A DNA stretch of 64,000 nucleotides from Sediminibacterium ginsengisoli (GCF_900167075.1 NZ_FUWH01000008.1:62001-126000), one strand, 5' to 3'. Counted from the stretch's first letter, positions 54,356-63,734 are shown. Notes: generated by a model from the sequence alone, not told the origin. Program-made: numbers and translations.

Positions 54356-55156
54356 ATGAAACCTTATTTACTTTTATCAGTCATGGCCATCGGACTGCTT
54401 TCCGGCTGTTCTACCGCATTCAAATCCGGTCAGACCCCGGATGATGTGTACTATTCACCCGGCCGCGATGCCGGCGTACTTACCAAAAAGGAAGAAGACA
54501 GGCAGAAAGAAGACCAGGCCCGTTATGAAGAATATGTATCCAGCCTGGACGACCGTTATCTCCGCATGAAAGTAGCCAACCGCGCACGTTGGAGTGGACT
54601 GGATGATTTTAATTACTGGTACGACAGCCGCTATGATTTCGGCATGTATAATTATTACAGTTACAGCAACTGGAACGACTATTATGCCTGGGGACTCGGT
54701 TCCATGTACACCGGCTGGAGGCCATATCTCGGCGTTGGTTATTCCAACTACGGGTATGGTTATGGCGGTGGCTGGTATGGCTATGGCTGGAGCCCGCTCT
54801 ATACCGTGATCAGTTATGGTTCACCAAAAGCGCCGGGGTATACTGCCGGCAGCAATATCTCAGCCTACAGGAACAAGCAATATAACAACAGTAACCTGGG
54901 TTATAAGGATCCGAAAACAGGTGCCTGGGTGAACAATGGTTCCAATAACAGTTTCGGCAACCTGATGAAACGTGTGTTCAGCAGCAGCACATCGGGCAAT
55001 AACAATACACAACAAAGCTGGGACAGACCTACACGTACCTATACTCCTACCAACAACAACACTCCGCCTGCTACAAGCAGCAGCGCGGGTGGTAACAGCG
55101 GCGGATTTAAAAGTACAGGCAGCAGCACCAGCAGCGGCCGTCCGGGAAGAAACTGA
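54356..55156 (+). CDS. Tyr/Gly-rich lipoprotein of unknown function, 266 aa
   Basis: A lipoprotein: the signal peptide ends in LLSGC (cysteine near residue 18). The mature protein has a charged N-terminal region (KKEEDRQKEDQARYEEYVSS), then a Tyr/Gly/Trp-rich core (about residues 80-160) with many YGYGG- and YYSY-like pieces, then an Asn/Ser/Thr-rich disordered tail. I know of no named family; similar low-complexity envelope lipoproteins occur in Bacteroidota. I start at the ATG at 54356 (MKPYLLLSVM); the frame upstream to 54266 lacks homology to a signal peptide. It is divergent from proS and is followed by an outer membrane protein gene. Confidence 0.85.
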   Translation: MKPYLLLSVMAIGLLSGCSTAFKSGQTPDDVYYSPGRDAGVLTKKEEDRQKEDQARYEEYVSSLDDRYLRMKVANRARWSGLDDFNYWYDSRYDFGMYNYYSYSNWNDYYAWGLGSMYTGWRPYLGVGYSNYGYGYGGGWYGYGWSPLYTVISYGSPKAPGYTAGSNISAYRNKQYNNSNLGYKDPKTGAWVNNGSNNSFGNLMKRVFSSSTSGNNNTQQSWDRPTRTYTPTNNNTPPATSSSAGGNSGGFKSTGSSTSSGRPGRN

Positions 55157-55237
55157 TAATATCGATTCTTCCATGTTCATACTGAGAGAAGCATTTTGCT
55201 TTTCTTAAAAACAGTCTTGTACCCAAAACCAAATTGT

Positions 55238-56776
55238 ATGAAACAATGTCTACTCCTTATAACCTGTTTTATCTCGATGTACGCTGTTGCGCAAACACCT
55301 GATGAAGCATTGCGTATGGCATGGTTTACCCAGAACGGTTCGGCGCGCAATATTGCCACCGGCGGTGTGATGGGTTCACTCGGTGGCGAGATCACTGCCA
55401 ACCACGTAAACCCTGCCGGTATCGGTCTTTTCAAAACCAACGAATTTGCGATCTCGGGAGGTTTCCTGATGAACAATAATAAATTTCGTTACCGTGGAAG
55501 CGATACCACCAGCCAGCGGAATAATTTCAACTATGGTGCATCCGGTATCATCCTGAGTTCGGGTGATAACAGGGGCAACAGCAAATGGACCAGCAGTGCG
55601 TTTGCGATCTCTGTTAACCAGCTGGCCAATTACAACAACCACGTTCAATTCAAAGGTTTCAATAATTTCAGTTCTTTCAGCGAACAATACCTCGAAGAAC
55701 TGGTGCGCGACAGGGCTGACACCAATGCGGCGCTCAGCAATTATATCTTCGGTTCATCACTCGCTTTCCGCACTTACCTGATCGATACCACCGCAGGGCC
55801 GGGCGGCGTTGTAACCGGGTTTCAGAGCTTGGTTCCTATCTCTACAGGTGTAAACCAGTCGTACGATGCAGTAACCCGTGGCGGCTATCATGAAATAGCA
55901 CTCGGGCTTGCAGGCAATATGGCCGACAAAATGTATGTTGGCGGAAGTCTCACCATTCCGGTGATCAGCTACCAGCGCGATATCATCTACCGCGAAACAG
56001 ATGCGAGCACCAATACCAACAACGACTTTAGTTTTTTTGAATACAAGGAAACCTTTACCTCAAAAGGGATCGGTATCGGCGCCAAACTGGGTTTTATCTA
56101 TAAACCACAGGACTACTGGCGTTTCGGTGTTGCCATTCACACGCCTCAGTTCATTGGCTTTAAAGACGAGATCCGTTCTTCGCTTTCTGCCAACACAGAA
56201 GGCTATTATGCGGGCGGAACGCTCACAGAAACAAGCGATAACCTGAACAGCGGCAATCCGGGCAGAAGGGAATACAACCTCCTGACACCCTGGAGAGCCA
56301 TTGCAAGCGCCAGCTATGTATTCAGGGAAGTAAACGATACCCGCCGCCAGCGCGCTTTCATCAGCGCCGATCTCGAATACGTGAATTACCGCGGCGCCCG
56401 GTTCTCCGCCTCTGATGGCAGCGATCCTTCGCTCCGTGATTATTACCACATGATCAACGATGCCATCAAAGACACTTACAAAGGCAATATCAATCTGCGT
56501 GTAGGCGGTGAGCTCAAACTACATACTATTATGTTCAGGTTGGGTGGCGCATTCTACGGAAGCCCTTATGCAGATAAAGAAATAAAAGCCAACCGTATAC
56601 TCGCAACAGGCGGTATAGGCTATCGGGATCATGGTATTTTCATTGACCTGAGCTATGCCCATTCTTTCAATAAAGACGCGCAGTTCGCATACCGTCTTAA
56701 CGACAAACCCAATACCTACGCCCAGCAAGGTGGCAGCGCCGGCAGCGTAATGATGACGTTTGGTGTTAAGTTTTAA
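55238..56776 (+). CDS. OmpP1/FadL-type outer membrane protein
   Basis: A 512-residue barrel protein with a signal peptide (MKQCLLLITCFISMYAVAQ). The N-terminal part (ATGGVMGSLGGEITANHVNPAGIGLF) carries the NPAG-type plug motif typical of FadL/TodX-like channels, and the rest has alternating beta-strands ending in a terminal phenylalanine (FGVKF). It would take up hydrophobic compounds such as fatty acids or aromatic molecules. I start at the ATG at 55238; a longer frame to 55196 is unlikely. A terminator follows. Confidence 0.87.
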   Translation: MKQCLLLITCFISMYAVAQTPDEALRMAWFTQNGSARNIATGGVMGSLGGEITANHVNPAGIGLFKTNEFAISGGFLMNNNKFRYRGSDTTSQRNNFNYGASGIILSSGDNRGNSKWTSSAFAISVNQLANYNNHVQFKGFNNFSSFSEQYLEELVRDRADTNAALSNYIFGSSLAFRTYLIDTTAGPGGVVTGFQSLVPISTGVNQSYDAVTRGGYHEIALGLAGNMADKMYVGGSLTIPVISYQRDIIYRETDASTNTNNDFSFFEYKETFTSKGIGIGAKLGFIYKPQDYWRFGVAIHTPQFIGFKDEIRSSLSANTEGYYAGGTLTETSDNLNSGNPGRREYNLLTPWRAIASASYVFREVNDTRRQRAFISADLEYVNYRGARFSASDGSDPSLRDYYHMINDAIKDTYKGNINLRVGGELKLHTIMFRLGGAFYGSPYADKEIKANRILATGGIGYRDHGIFIDLSYAHSFNKDAQFAYRLNDKPNTYAQQGGSAGSVMMTFGVKF

Positions 56777-56793
56777 ACAGACAGTTATCTGAT

Positions 56794-56826
56794 AAGCAAA
56801 AGGAAGCAATGCTTCCTTTTTGCTTA
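56794..56826. terminator. Bidirectional terminator between converging genes
   Basis: AAGCAAAAGGAAGC pairs with GCTTCCTTTTTGCTT around a three-base loop, between the OmpP1-type gene and miaA. An AT-repeat stretch (TATATAC-like) follows on the plus strand. Confidence 0.9.
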
Positions 56827-56849
56827 TATACTTATATATATACTTCATA

Positions 56850-57755
56850 TTACAGCAGTTTCATAATACTCCCCACCGCATTTTCATCCGGTTGCAACCA
56901 GGTAAATGCAGGGTCTTTCCTGAACCAGGTCAGCTGCCGCTTTGCATAATGCCGGGTATTTTGTTTGATGGCATCAACTGCCTGCTGCAACGTCAGCTCG
57001 CCATCGAAATAACCGAACATTTCTTTGTAACCAACCGTTTGCAAAGCATTCAGATCCCGATGCGGATATACACTGCGCGTTTCTGCTTCCAGTCCTTCCT
57101 GCATCATCAGGTCCACCCGCTGGTTAATGCGTTCGTATAATATTTCACGCGGCTGTTCCAGCGCGGTTTTAATGATGCGGAACGGACGTTCAGCCCTGCT
57201 GTTCTGCCTGAAATCAATGATCGACTTTCCGGTGGTTTCAAATACTTCAAGGGCACGCATCAGCCGCTGCGGATTCTGCTGTTCTGCAGTTTGCCAGAAC
57301 AACGGATCTTTTGCTTTAACTTCTTCCTGTAACCAGGCAAGTCCTTCTTCGCGATAGCGTGCCGTGATCTTATTCCTGGTTGCCGTATCTGCAGCAGGTA
57401 TATCATCCATCCCTTCACAAAATGCTTTGATATAAAGGCCGGTACCTCCCACCATTACGACCATATCATCCGTTCTGAACAAATCTTCCGCGGTTGCAAG
57501 TGCGTATTGTTCAAACACGCCGGCATTGACTTCCTGCTCTATGGAATGCGATGCAATGAAATAATGCGGAACGGCAGCCAGTTCTGCTTCCGACGGTCTT
57601 GCTACTCCTATTGAAAGTTCTCTGTAACATTGACGTGAGTCGGCAGAAATGATACTTGCATGCAGCTGCTGCGCCAATGCAATTGCCACAGCAGTTTTGC
57701 CTACAGCCGTAGGACCTGCAACAACAATAACCGTTTTTTGCTTTTGTGTATTCAT
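56850..57755 (-). CDS. miaA: tRNA dimethylallyltransferase
   Basis: A 301-residue MiaA, which transfers a dimethylallyl group to A37 of tRNAs reading UNN codons. The P-loop VVAGPTAVGKTAVAIALA is at the N terminus, followed by ISADSRQCYRELSIGVARPS and the active-site segment VMVGGTGLYIKAFCEGM; the C-terminal RRLLTWFRKDP-type end is seen as RQLTWFRKDPAFTWLQ. Length is normal. It is transcribed leftward and ends at a shared terminator. Confidence 0.96.
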   Translation of the reverse strand: MNTQKQKTVIVVAGPTAVGKTAVAIALAQQLHASIISADSRQCYRELSIGVARPSEAELAAVPHYFIASHSIEQEVNAGVFEQYALATAEDLFRTDDMVVMVGGTGLYIKAFCEGMDDIPAADTATRNKITARYREEGLAWLQEEVKAKDPLFWQTAEQQNPQRLMRALEVFETTGKSIIDFRQNSRAERPFRIIKTALEQPREILYERINQRVDLMMQEGLEAETRSVYPHRDLNALQTVGYKEMFGYFDGELTLQQAVDAIKQNTRHYAKRQLTWFRKDPAFTWLQPDENAVGSIMKLL

Positions 57756-57814
57756 AATAAAACCAACGCACGGATGTGGTTGGCTTATTTATTTACAATG
57801 ATTGTAATACTGTT

Positions 57815-58390
57815 CTACAGATCATTCGTATAATTATCATCTCCGCTTTCTTCATTTCCGCTATCGCTGTCATCACTGCCACCATCCTCTCCTTCTTCGC
57901 CAAAGCCATCGGCTGCTTCGGACAGGTCGTATTTCTCTTCAATATCGGCAAATTTGTTCCCCAGCAGGCTTTTGGTTCCGTATTGCTGCGGACCGATGCC
58001 CTCCGTCCTCGAAACAGACGGATATATGGTTTTGCTGCCTTCATCTTTACTCACATTGATCAACTCTATCAGAAAGGTCCAGTTTTTAGCAAAATCGTAT
58101 ACATAAATAAAGCGCTGGTTGGTATCCCTGATCTCACTGCCGATAATGGTATCGGCCATCAGCAACGGCGGTGCTACATAAGGTTTATCGTATTGCTCAA
58201 AGCTGATCTCACGGCCACGCTGCCAGTTGTCGTTGCTGCGGAAAAAAGTAGCCTGGTGCTTGCTATCGAATTCATAAGCTTTCAATATTGCAAAATGCAG
58301 ATCCTGGAAGGTCTGTTTGTGTTTGATCACAATATCCCTGTAAACAGCATCATCTTCTTCCAGGTATACCCTGAATTTTAATACGGCCAT
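57815..58390 (-). CDS. pRiA4b ORF-3-like family protein with acidic tail
   Basis: A 191-residue protein of the PRiA4_ORF3 (IS1096 passenger-like) family: the N-terminal LKFRVYLEEDDAVYRDIVIKHKQTFQDLHFAIL and YVYDFAKNWTFLIELINV are typical. The last 45 residues are very acidic and Ser/Gly-rich (EEGEDGGSDDSDSGNEESGDD), probably disordered. The name of the family comes from mobile-element passengers, but no transposase or repeat lies nearby, so this is a resident gene. It lies between cca (upstream on its strand) and miaA. Function unknown. Confidence 0.86.
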   Translation of the reverse strand: MAVLKFRVYLEEDDAVYRDIVIKHKQTFQDLHFAILKAYEFDSKHQATFFRSNDNWQRGREISFEQYDKPYVAPPLLMADTIIGSEIRDTNQRFIYVYDFAKNWTFLIELINVSKDEGSKTIYPSVSRTEGIGPQQYGTKSLLGNKFADIEEKYDLSEAADGFGEEGEDGGSDDSDSGNEESGDDNYTNDL

Positions 58391-58445
58391 GCTTGCTTAT
58401 TTATTTTTATGGATTGATATTTTCATTAATGACTGCAAAATACAA

Positions 58446-59864
58446 TTATTCAACGGCAGTCAGGTTCAGTTCGGCAGCTTTCTCCATCATAAATCTCCGC
58501 GCTGCTTCATAGTCGTTCGGGATCACACCATCCAGTATCGCCTCCCGGATCGCATCCTTGATAATGCCTACCGTTCTTCCGGGCGTAAGGCCGAATGTAG
58601 CCATGATCATCTCCCCCGTGATCGGCGGCTGCCAGTTCCTGATCCGGTCTGTTTCTTCCACTGCCTGCAGTTTCTCTCTTACCAGTTCAAAATTCTGCAG
58701 GTAACGCTGTACTTTATGTTTGTTCTTACTGGTAATATCCGCTTCGCAAAGCATCATCAGCGATTCCAGGTCTTCACCGGCATCAAACAGCAATCTTCGT
58801 ACCGCACTGTCGGTGATGTTTTCTTTTGTGAGGCTGATAGGTCTTAAATGCAGCAGTACCAGTTTCTGCACCAGCTTCATTTTTTCATTCAGCGGCAACT
58901 TCAGTTTCGTGAAGATCTTGGGCACCATCCTGGCTCCTACCACTTCATGGCCATGGAAGGTCCAGCCATGGCCCTCTTCATATTTTTTCGTGGCGGGCTT
59001 CGCAATATCATGCAATAAAGCCGCCCAGCGCAGCCAGAGATCTGTTGTTTTCTCAGCCAGGTTGTCCAGCACCTGTAAAGTATGGTAGAAATTATCTTTA
59101 TGTCCTCTGCCGTCTATGTATTCCGCACCGTGCAATTCCATCATCTGCGGGAAGATGATCTTGAGGAGGCCGCTTTTCGACAGCAGATCCCAGCCACGCG
59201 AGGGTTTTGCACTGCACATGATCTTGTTCAGTTCATCCGTTATACGTTCCTGGGAAACGATTTTGATCCTCCCGGCATTGTCAATGATCGCCTGGAATGT
59301 TTCCGGTGTGATGTGATAGTTCAGCTGGGTGGCAAAGCGAATGGCCCGCATCATCCGCAGCGGATCATCACTGAAGGTCTGCGCAGGTGCCAGCGGCGTT
59401 TTGATGATCTTGTTTTCAATATCCGCCAGTCCGTTGAAAGGATCCTGAAGCTTGCCGAAATCTTCTTTATTCAGGCTGATGGCAAGTGCATTGATAGTAA
59501 AATCGCGGCGGTTCTGGTCGTCTTCAATGGTTCCCGCACTCACTTCCGGTTTACGGCTGTTATGTGTATAGCTTTCTTTCCGTGCTCCTACAAATTCCAC
59601 TTCCAGGTCACCTATTTTGATCTGGGCAGTGCCGAAAGTTTTAAAGAATGCCACTACAGGCCTCGGGGTAAAAGCATCTGCTACTTTATGCGCCAGTTCT
59701 ATTCCATCACCCATACAGACCACATCCACATCCTTGGTAGGCCTGCCGATGATCTTATCCCTCACAAATCCCCCGATCAGGTAACAAGGCACTTCCATAG
59801 CTGCCGCCGCGGCGGCTATTTTATCGAAAAGCGACTTTTCCTTGTCTGTGCAAATAATATCCAT
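58446..59864 (-). CDS. cca: CCA tRNA nucleotidyltransferase / poly(A) polymerase family with HD domain
   Basis: A 472-residue class II nucleotidyltransferase that adds or repairs the CCA end of tRNA. The head domain has [20 protein letters not shown] with the metal-binding aspartates, followed by [11 protein letters not shown] and [12 protein letters not shown]; the second half has a metal-binding HD motif in [14 protein letters not shown] start at the ATG at 59864 ([11 protein letters not shown]); the frame upstream to 60008 overlaps the glycosyltransferase gene. A -7 box ends only five bases upstream. Confidence 0.94.
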   Translation of the reverse strand: MDIICTDKEKSLFDKIAAAAAAMEVPCYLIGGFVRDKIIGRPTKDVDVVCMGDGIELAHKVADAFTPRPVVAFFKTFGTAQIKIGDLEVEFVGARKESYTHNSRKPEVSAGTIEDDQNRRDFTINALAISLNKEDFGKLQDPFNGLADIENKIIKTPLAPAQTFSDDPLRMMRAIRFATQLNYHITPETFQAIIDNAGRIKIVSQERITDELNKIMCSAKPSRGWDLLSKSGLLKIIFPQMMELHGAEYIDGRGHKDNFYHTLQVLDNLAEKTTDLWLRWAALLHDIAKPATKKYEEGHGWTFHGHEVVGARMVPKIFTKLKLPLNEKMKLVQKLVLLHLRPISLTKENITDSAVRRLLFDAGEDLESLMMLCEADITSKNKHKVQRYLQNFELVREKLQAVEETDRIRNWQPPITGEMIMATFGLTPGRTVGIIKDAIREAILDGVIPNDYEAARRFMMEKAAELNLTAVE

Positions 59865-59869
59865 GGACT

Positions 59870-59878
59870 GCAAATGTA
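59870..59878 (-). promoter_or_regulatory. -7 box of cca, predicted leaderless transcript
   Basis: TACATTTGC on the minus strand is an exact consensus match and ends five bases upstream of the ATG, so the transcript should begin at or next to the start codon. Confidence 0.55.
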
Positions 59879-59898
59879 GGTGTTTGCGCTTGCGGTTA

Positions 59899-60882
59899 TC
59901 ACAGTGTGGCCAGTAATTGGTTGTTGCCGATCTGCCTTGCGCAGTTAAAATGCCCCAGCGGGCAGGCTTTATAACCGTGTAAACCGCAGGGGCGGCAATC
60001 AAGTGCATAGGGTGTTTCTACAATATGGCGGTTGTCAGACAAAGGTCCGTAGCCAAATGCAGGCACAGTGGAGCAGTAAACGGCCGTAACAGGGGCATTC
60101 ACTGCAGAAGCAAAATGCATGGGAGCAGAATCGTTCACATAATTCATCCTTGCATCACGCATCAGCGCTGCAGACTCGAGGAAATTAAGTTTGCCTGCAA
60201 GGACAGTTATATTTTTACGGCCTGCTGATGCGGCAATGGTCTCGCATAAAGACAGATCGCCGGGAGCACCCAGCAAAAACACCTGCAGGTCTGAAGGCAG
60301 TGAATTGATAAATGTGATCCATTGCTCCGCCGGGAACTGTTTGGTAAACCATACAGATGCCGGACCGATGCAGATATAGGGCATGTTCTTATAACCCCGC
60401 ACCGCATTTTCGTCTGCCGCAGCCGGATAAAGTCTTGGTTTAGCAGCCTGTGCATCGGTAAAAGCTGCGATCAGCCGGTGGTTGCGTTCGGTCTCATGCA
60501 TGCCTTCATCGAATGCATGCGGGATCACATCTGTAAAAAGAAAGCTGAAGGGGTTTTTATTAAAGCCAACAGTTCTTGCGGCACCCGAAAATGCCGTGAT
60601 CAGGCCGGTTGCAGCGTAACGCTGAACATTCACCACCAGGTCATATTTGCGCTTGCGGATCTTTGCGATCATCGCAAAAAGGTTCCTGTATTTGGCCTGC
60701 TTTTTATTCCAGACCAGCGTTTCGCGCAGGAAAGGATGTCCGCTGAAAAGCTGTTCATTGCCTTTTCTTACCAGCATATCGATAGCGGCTTGCGGATAAG
60801 CTGCATGCAGTTTTTCGATCAGCGCTGTTGCAAGCACTACATCTCCTATAAAAGCTGTCTGAACAACCAGTATTTTCTGCAT
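59899..60882 (-). CDS. Glycosyltransferase family 9 (heptosyltransferase-like)
   Basis: A 327-residue GT9-family protein. It has the N-terminal [23 protein letters not shown], the middle sugar-phosphate segment [19 protein letters not shown], and near residue 250 [25 protein letters not shown] with the donor-binding aspartate. Members transfer heptose or related sugars to lipopolysaccharide core. It should act on the inner leaflet of the inner membrane. It is 27 bases downstream of a 73-residue gene but has its own -7 box in that gap. The exact sugar is not known. Confidence 0.9.
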   Translation of the reverse strand: MQKILVVQTAFIGDVVLATALIEKLHAAYPQAAIDMLVRKGNEQLFSGHPFLRETLVWNKKQAKYRNLFAMIAKIRKRKYDLVVNVQRYAATGLITAFSGAARTVGFNKNPFSFLFTDVIPHAFDEGMHETERNHRLIAAFTDAQAAKPRLYPAAADENAVRGYKNMPYICIGPASVWFTKQFPAEQWITFINSLPSDLQVFLLGAPGDLSLCETIAASAGRKNITVLAGKLNFLESAALMRDARMNYVNDSAPMHFASAVNAPVTAVYCSTVPAFGYGPLSDNRHIVETPYALDCRPCGLHGYKACPLGHFNCARQIGNNQLLATL

Positions 60883-60885
60883 CGT

Positions 60886-60894
60886 GCAAAACTA
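60886..60894 (-). promoter_or_regulatory. -7 box of the GT9 gene, near-leaderless
   Basis: TAGTTTTGC on the minus strand is an exact consensus match and ends three bases before the ATG. If used, transcription starts at or just inside the start codon. Confidence 0.45.
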
Positions 60895-60909
60895 AGGATT
60901 CGCCTGCTG

Positions 60910-61131
60910 TTATTCGTATTCCAGCTCATTGCTGAAAAATTCCCAGTCGAAGAGGACATAACTGGATGAAATGGCTTTGAGAAGATTCTTTCTTTTTTTA
61001 AGGCGCTGGTGCCCCTGATCGCTGTGCTGCGCTTCGGAACGGATCGCATGACGGTCCAGGCCAAGGTTGAGGATTGCCTTGACAAAGGATTTCATTTTAT
61101 CTGTCGGTACATCAAGTATTACCCTTGCCAT
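60910..61131 (-). CDS. Small conserved-looking protein of unknown function, 73 aa
   Basis: I do not recognise a named family. It is soluble and starts ARVILDVPTDKMKSFVKAIL, with a basic middle (HQRLKKRKNLLKA) and an acidic hydrophobic end (YVLFDWEFFSNELEYE). The frame, codon use and packing 27 bases from the glycosyltransferase gene support a real gene. The upstream gap of 137 bases (61132-61268) holds no other feature I can support. Confidence 0.7.
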   Translation of the reverse strand: MARVILDVPTDKMKSFVKAILNLGLDRHAIRSEAQHSDQGHQRLKKRKNLLKAISSSYVLFDWEFFSNELEYE

Positions 61132-61268
61132 ACGCCAGCGTTTTTGTAATTATTAAGTTACGGTTAAAAAGTAATAAAAGCAAGAAAAATCGTGCCGGTA
61201 TCAAAAAGATGATAAACAGGTAATATCTGCTGCCTTGTGAGGAAAATTTGCTGAAAACCGGGCATCGG

Positions 61269-61841
61269 TTACGGGCGGATCACTGTTAATGTGCCGTTTT
61301 TTTCCCATTTTATGATGGAAGACGGGCGTGCGGGCGTCAGTTCATCCTGGCGGTGTTCCACGATATAATCCACTCCCTGTTTAATGGCGATATCGATATC
61401 GGGGAATAGTTGTGGTGAAGGATACCCTGAAATATTGGCCGAAGTACTCACGATCGGCTTACGGAAGCGCCGGATCAGGTGCCTGCAGAAATCGTCTGAG
61501 CAGATGCGGATGGCAACAGTTCCATCCTGCGCCAGCAGGTTATCTGCAAGCCCTATTCCGCCTTCGTAAATAACGGTAGTGGGTTTGTTCACGCCTTTGA
61601 TATAATCGAAGATCTGCAGATCAGGCTGCGTTACGTATTGCAGGATCTCACGTTCGTCGGCCACCAGCACGATCATGGCTTTACTGTCCGATCGTTGTTT
61701 CAGCGCATAGATCCTGCTTACGGCTTCCGCGTTGGTAGCATCACAGCCAATACCCCAGATGGTATCTGTAGGGTAAAGGATCAGTCCGCCGCTGTTCAGC
61801 ACCCGGAGACATGCATCAATATCGTTTTGAAAAGGCAGCAT
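61269..61841 (-). CDS. tsaC: L-threonylcarbamoyladenylate synthase
   Basis: A 190-residue YrdC/Sua5-domain enzyme. It makes the intermediate for the t6A37 modification of tRNAs reading ANN codons. The N-terminal LNSGGLILYPTDTIWGIGCDA is the family signature, followed by IYALKQRSDSKAMIVLV and, further on, PIVSTSANISG. Length fits the short TsaC form without the Sua5 C-terminal domain. I start at the ATG at 61841 (MLPFQNDIDAC); the frame upstream to 61889 is not supported. It is divergent from dapD. Confidence 0.95.
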   Translation of the reverse strand: MLPFQNDIDACLRVLNSGGLILYPTDTIWGIGCDATNAEAVSRIYALKQRSDSKAMIVLVADEREILQYVTQPDLQIFDYIKGVNKPTTVIYEGGIGLADNLLAQDGTVAIRICSDDFCRHLIRRFRKPIVSTSANISGYPSPQLFPDIDIAIKQGVDYIVEHRQDELTPARPSSIIKWEKNGTLTVIRP

Positions 61842-61932
61842 AATGGTATTCGAATGGCGGCAAATTACAAATTGTATGAGAACTGACAATCTGCTTAAGC
61901 ACTATATTGTATTTTTACAGCAAAAACAGGGC

Positions 61933-62748
61933 ATGCAACATTTAAAATCATTGATCCTGGAAGCCTGGGATAACAGAGAATTACTGAAAGAAGTGACTTA
62001 TAACGATGCCGTACGCACGGTAATAGAAGAAGTGGACAAGGGCCGGTTGAGGGTGGCTTCGCCTGTTGATGGTAACTGGGAAGTGAATGAATGGGTAAAG
62101 CAGGCCATCCTGATGTATTTCAGTATCCAGCAGATGAAAACCTGGACCCTGGAGCCTTTTGAGTTTTACGATAAAATGCAGCTGAAAAGCAATTACAAAG
62201 ACCTCGGTGTACGCGCCGTTCCGCATGCAGTTGCACGCTATGGTGCTTACCTGGCCAAAAATGTGGTACTGATGCCCAGTTATGTGAACATCGGGGCTTA
62301 TGTAGATGAAGGAACCATGGTAGATACCTGGGCAACCGTAGGCAGCTGTGCACAGATCGGTAAAGGTGTTCACCTGAGCGGCGGCGTTGGTATCGGCGGG
62401 GTACTGGAACCGCTGCAGGCCAGCCCGGTGATCATTGAAGACGGCTGTTTCCTCGGCAGCAGGAGTATCGTGGTGGAAGGTGTGGTGCTCGAAAAAGAAG
62501 TAGTGCTGGGAGCGAATGTAGTGCTTACACAATCAACCAAGATCATCGATGTGAGCGGCCCGGAACCGGTAGAATACAAAGGCCGCGTACCGGCAAGAAG
62601 TGTAGTGATCCCGGGCAGTTATACCAAAAAATTCAATGCAGGCGAATACCAGGTAAGCTGTGCGCTGATCATCGGTCAGCGTAAAGCCAGCACCGACCTC
62701 AAAACAAGTCTCAACGATGCATTACGCGACTTCAACGTAAGCGTATAG
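61933..62748 (+). CDS. dapD: 2,3,4,5-tetrahydropyridine-2,6-dicarboxylate N-succinyltransferase
   Basis: A 271-residue left-handed beta-helix acyltransferase of lysine and diaminopimelate synthesis. Hexapeptide repeats run from about residue 105 to 215 (VVLMPSYVNIGAYVDEGTMVDTWATVG, GVGIGGVLEPLQASPVIIEDGCFLGS). The N-terminal helical domain and length are normal. It makes N-succinyl-L-2-amino-6-oxopimelate. I start at the ATG at 61933 (MQHLKSLILEAW); the frame to 61843 has no homology. A TATTTTTA -7-like box lies about 20 bases upstream. A long hairpin follows the stop. Confidence 0.96.
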   Translation: MQHLKSLILEAWDNRELLKEVTYNDAVRTVIEEVDKGRLRVASPVDGNWEVNEWVKQAILMYFSIQQMKTWTLEPFEFYDKMQLKSNYKDLGVRAVPHAVARYGAYLAKNVVLMPSYVNIGAYVDEGTMVDTWATVGSCAQIGKGVHLSGGVGIGGVLEPLQASPVIIEDGCFLGSRSIVVEGVVLEKEVVLGANVVLTQSTKIIDVSGPEPVEYKGRVPARSVVIPGSYTKKFNAGEYQVSCALIIGQRKASTDLKTSLNDALRDFNVSV

Positions 62749-62754
62749 AATCTT

Positions 62755-62791
62755 ATGCGGGAAGAAAACCGTTCGCTGTTTCTTCCCGCAT
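62755..62791. terminator. Long hairpin after dapD
   Basis: ATGCGGGAAGAAA pairs perfectly (13 bp) with TTTCTTCCCGCAT across an 11-base loop, six bases past the dapD stop. Only CTATATACC follows, with no long T-run, so it may be an attenuator or a Rho-independent terminator of weak type. Confidence 0.6.
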
Positions 62792-62804
62792 CTATATACC
62801 ATTT

Positions 62805-63734
62805 ATGACCTCTCAGCCTTCACAACGTATCACACTCGCAGGTTTTATCATCACATTACTGGGCGCGATCTTCTTTTCTACAAAAGCCATTATTGTAAAG
62901 CTCGCATTCCAGGATACGAAGGTTGATGCACTTACCCTGCTTACGTTGCGGATGTTATTTTCCCTTCCTTTTTATATCCTTGCTATCTGGCTGGGCGCAC
63001 GCAAAGAAAAAGCAACACCGCTCAGTACAAAACAATGGCTGCAGGTAGCGGTGACAGGCATTTTAGGTTATTACCTGAGCAGCCTGTTTGATTTCATCGG
63101 ACTGCAATATGTTTCAGCGGGGCTGGAAAGACTGATCCTGTTCCTCTATCCTACTTTCGCGGTACTGATCAACACATTCCTGTTCAAATCGCCGCTGCAC
63201 CGTACACAGGTGATCGCATTGCTGCTGACCTATACGGGCATCGGCATTGCTTATGCGGGAGAATTGCATGCAGATACATCAGCACCCGGTTTCTTTTACG
63301 GATCGTTCATGATCTTTCTCTGTGCGGTAACCTATTCCCTGTACCTGGTAGGCACCGGCCGGCTGGTGAATAAAACCGGGGCAACACGGTATACGGCTTA
63401 TACCATGATGGCAGCAACAGCAGGTATCTTTATTCATTTCGCGCTGACAAAACCGCTCAGCAGTATTTCATTCACTCCGGCATTAACAGGTTATTCCATT
63501 GCCCTGGCCATCGTGGCAACTGTACTGCCTTCTTTCATGATGAGCAATGGCATGAAAAGGATCGGCAGCAATAATGTAGCGATCATTACCAGCATCGGAC
63601 CTGTTTCCACCATTTTACAGGCATATTATATTCTTGGTGAACCGCTGCTCCCTCTTCAGCTCTTCGGTACCTTCCTGGTGATCGTGGGTGTACTGATCAT
63701 CGGCAGAAAAGCCGGTAAAGAACAGGCAGCCTAA
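62805..63734 (+). CDS. EamA family (drug/metabolite transporter superfamily) permease
   Basis: A 309-residue membrane protein with about ten hydrophobic segments in two tandem EamA repeats (residues about 13-145 and 165-300). The N-terminal TLAGFIITLLGAIFFSTKAIIVKLAF and the second repeat's VATVLPSFMMSNGMKRIGSNNVAIITSIGPV, then GEPLLPLQLFGTFLVIVGV, are typical. Members export metabolites or amino acids; substrate unknown. It begins 56 bases after dapD and is separated from it by a hairpin. Confidence 0.92.
   Translation: MTSQPSQRITLAGFIITLLGAIFFSTKAIIVKLAFQDTKVDALTLLTLRMLFSLPFYILAIWLGARKEKATPLSTKQWLQVAVTGILGYYLSSLFDFIGLQYVSAGLERLILFLYPTFAVLINTFLFKSPLHRTQVIALLLTYTGIGIAYAGELHADTSAPGFFYGSFMIFLCAVTYSLYLVGTGRLVNKTGATRYTAYTMMAATAGIFIHFALTKPLSSISFTPALTGYSIALAIVATVLPSFMMSNGMKRIGSNNVAIITSIGPVSTILQAYYILGEPLLPLQLFGTFLVIVGVLIIGRKAGKEQAA

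Noticed and set aside
56820..56846. TATATAC-like repeats between the OmpP1-type gene and miaA
   Set aside because: A short AT-rich run without regular unit length; not a convincing tandem repeat.
57776..58381. 201-codon plus-strand frame with hydrophobic start
   Set aside because: It is antisense to the PRiA4_ORF3-like gene; the hydrophobic start is the mirror of that gene's acidic tail.
59082..59879. 265-codon frame antisense to cca
   Set aside because: Antisense shadow of a conserved enzyme; no start signal or family similarity.
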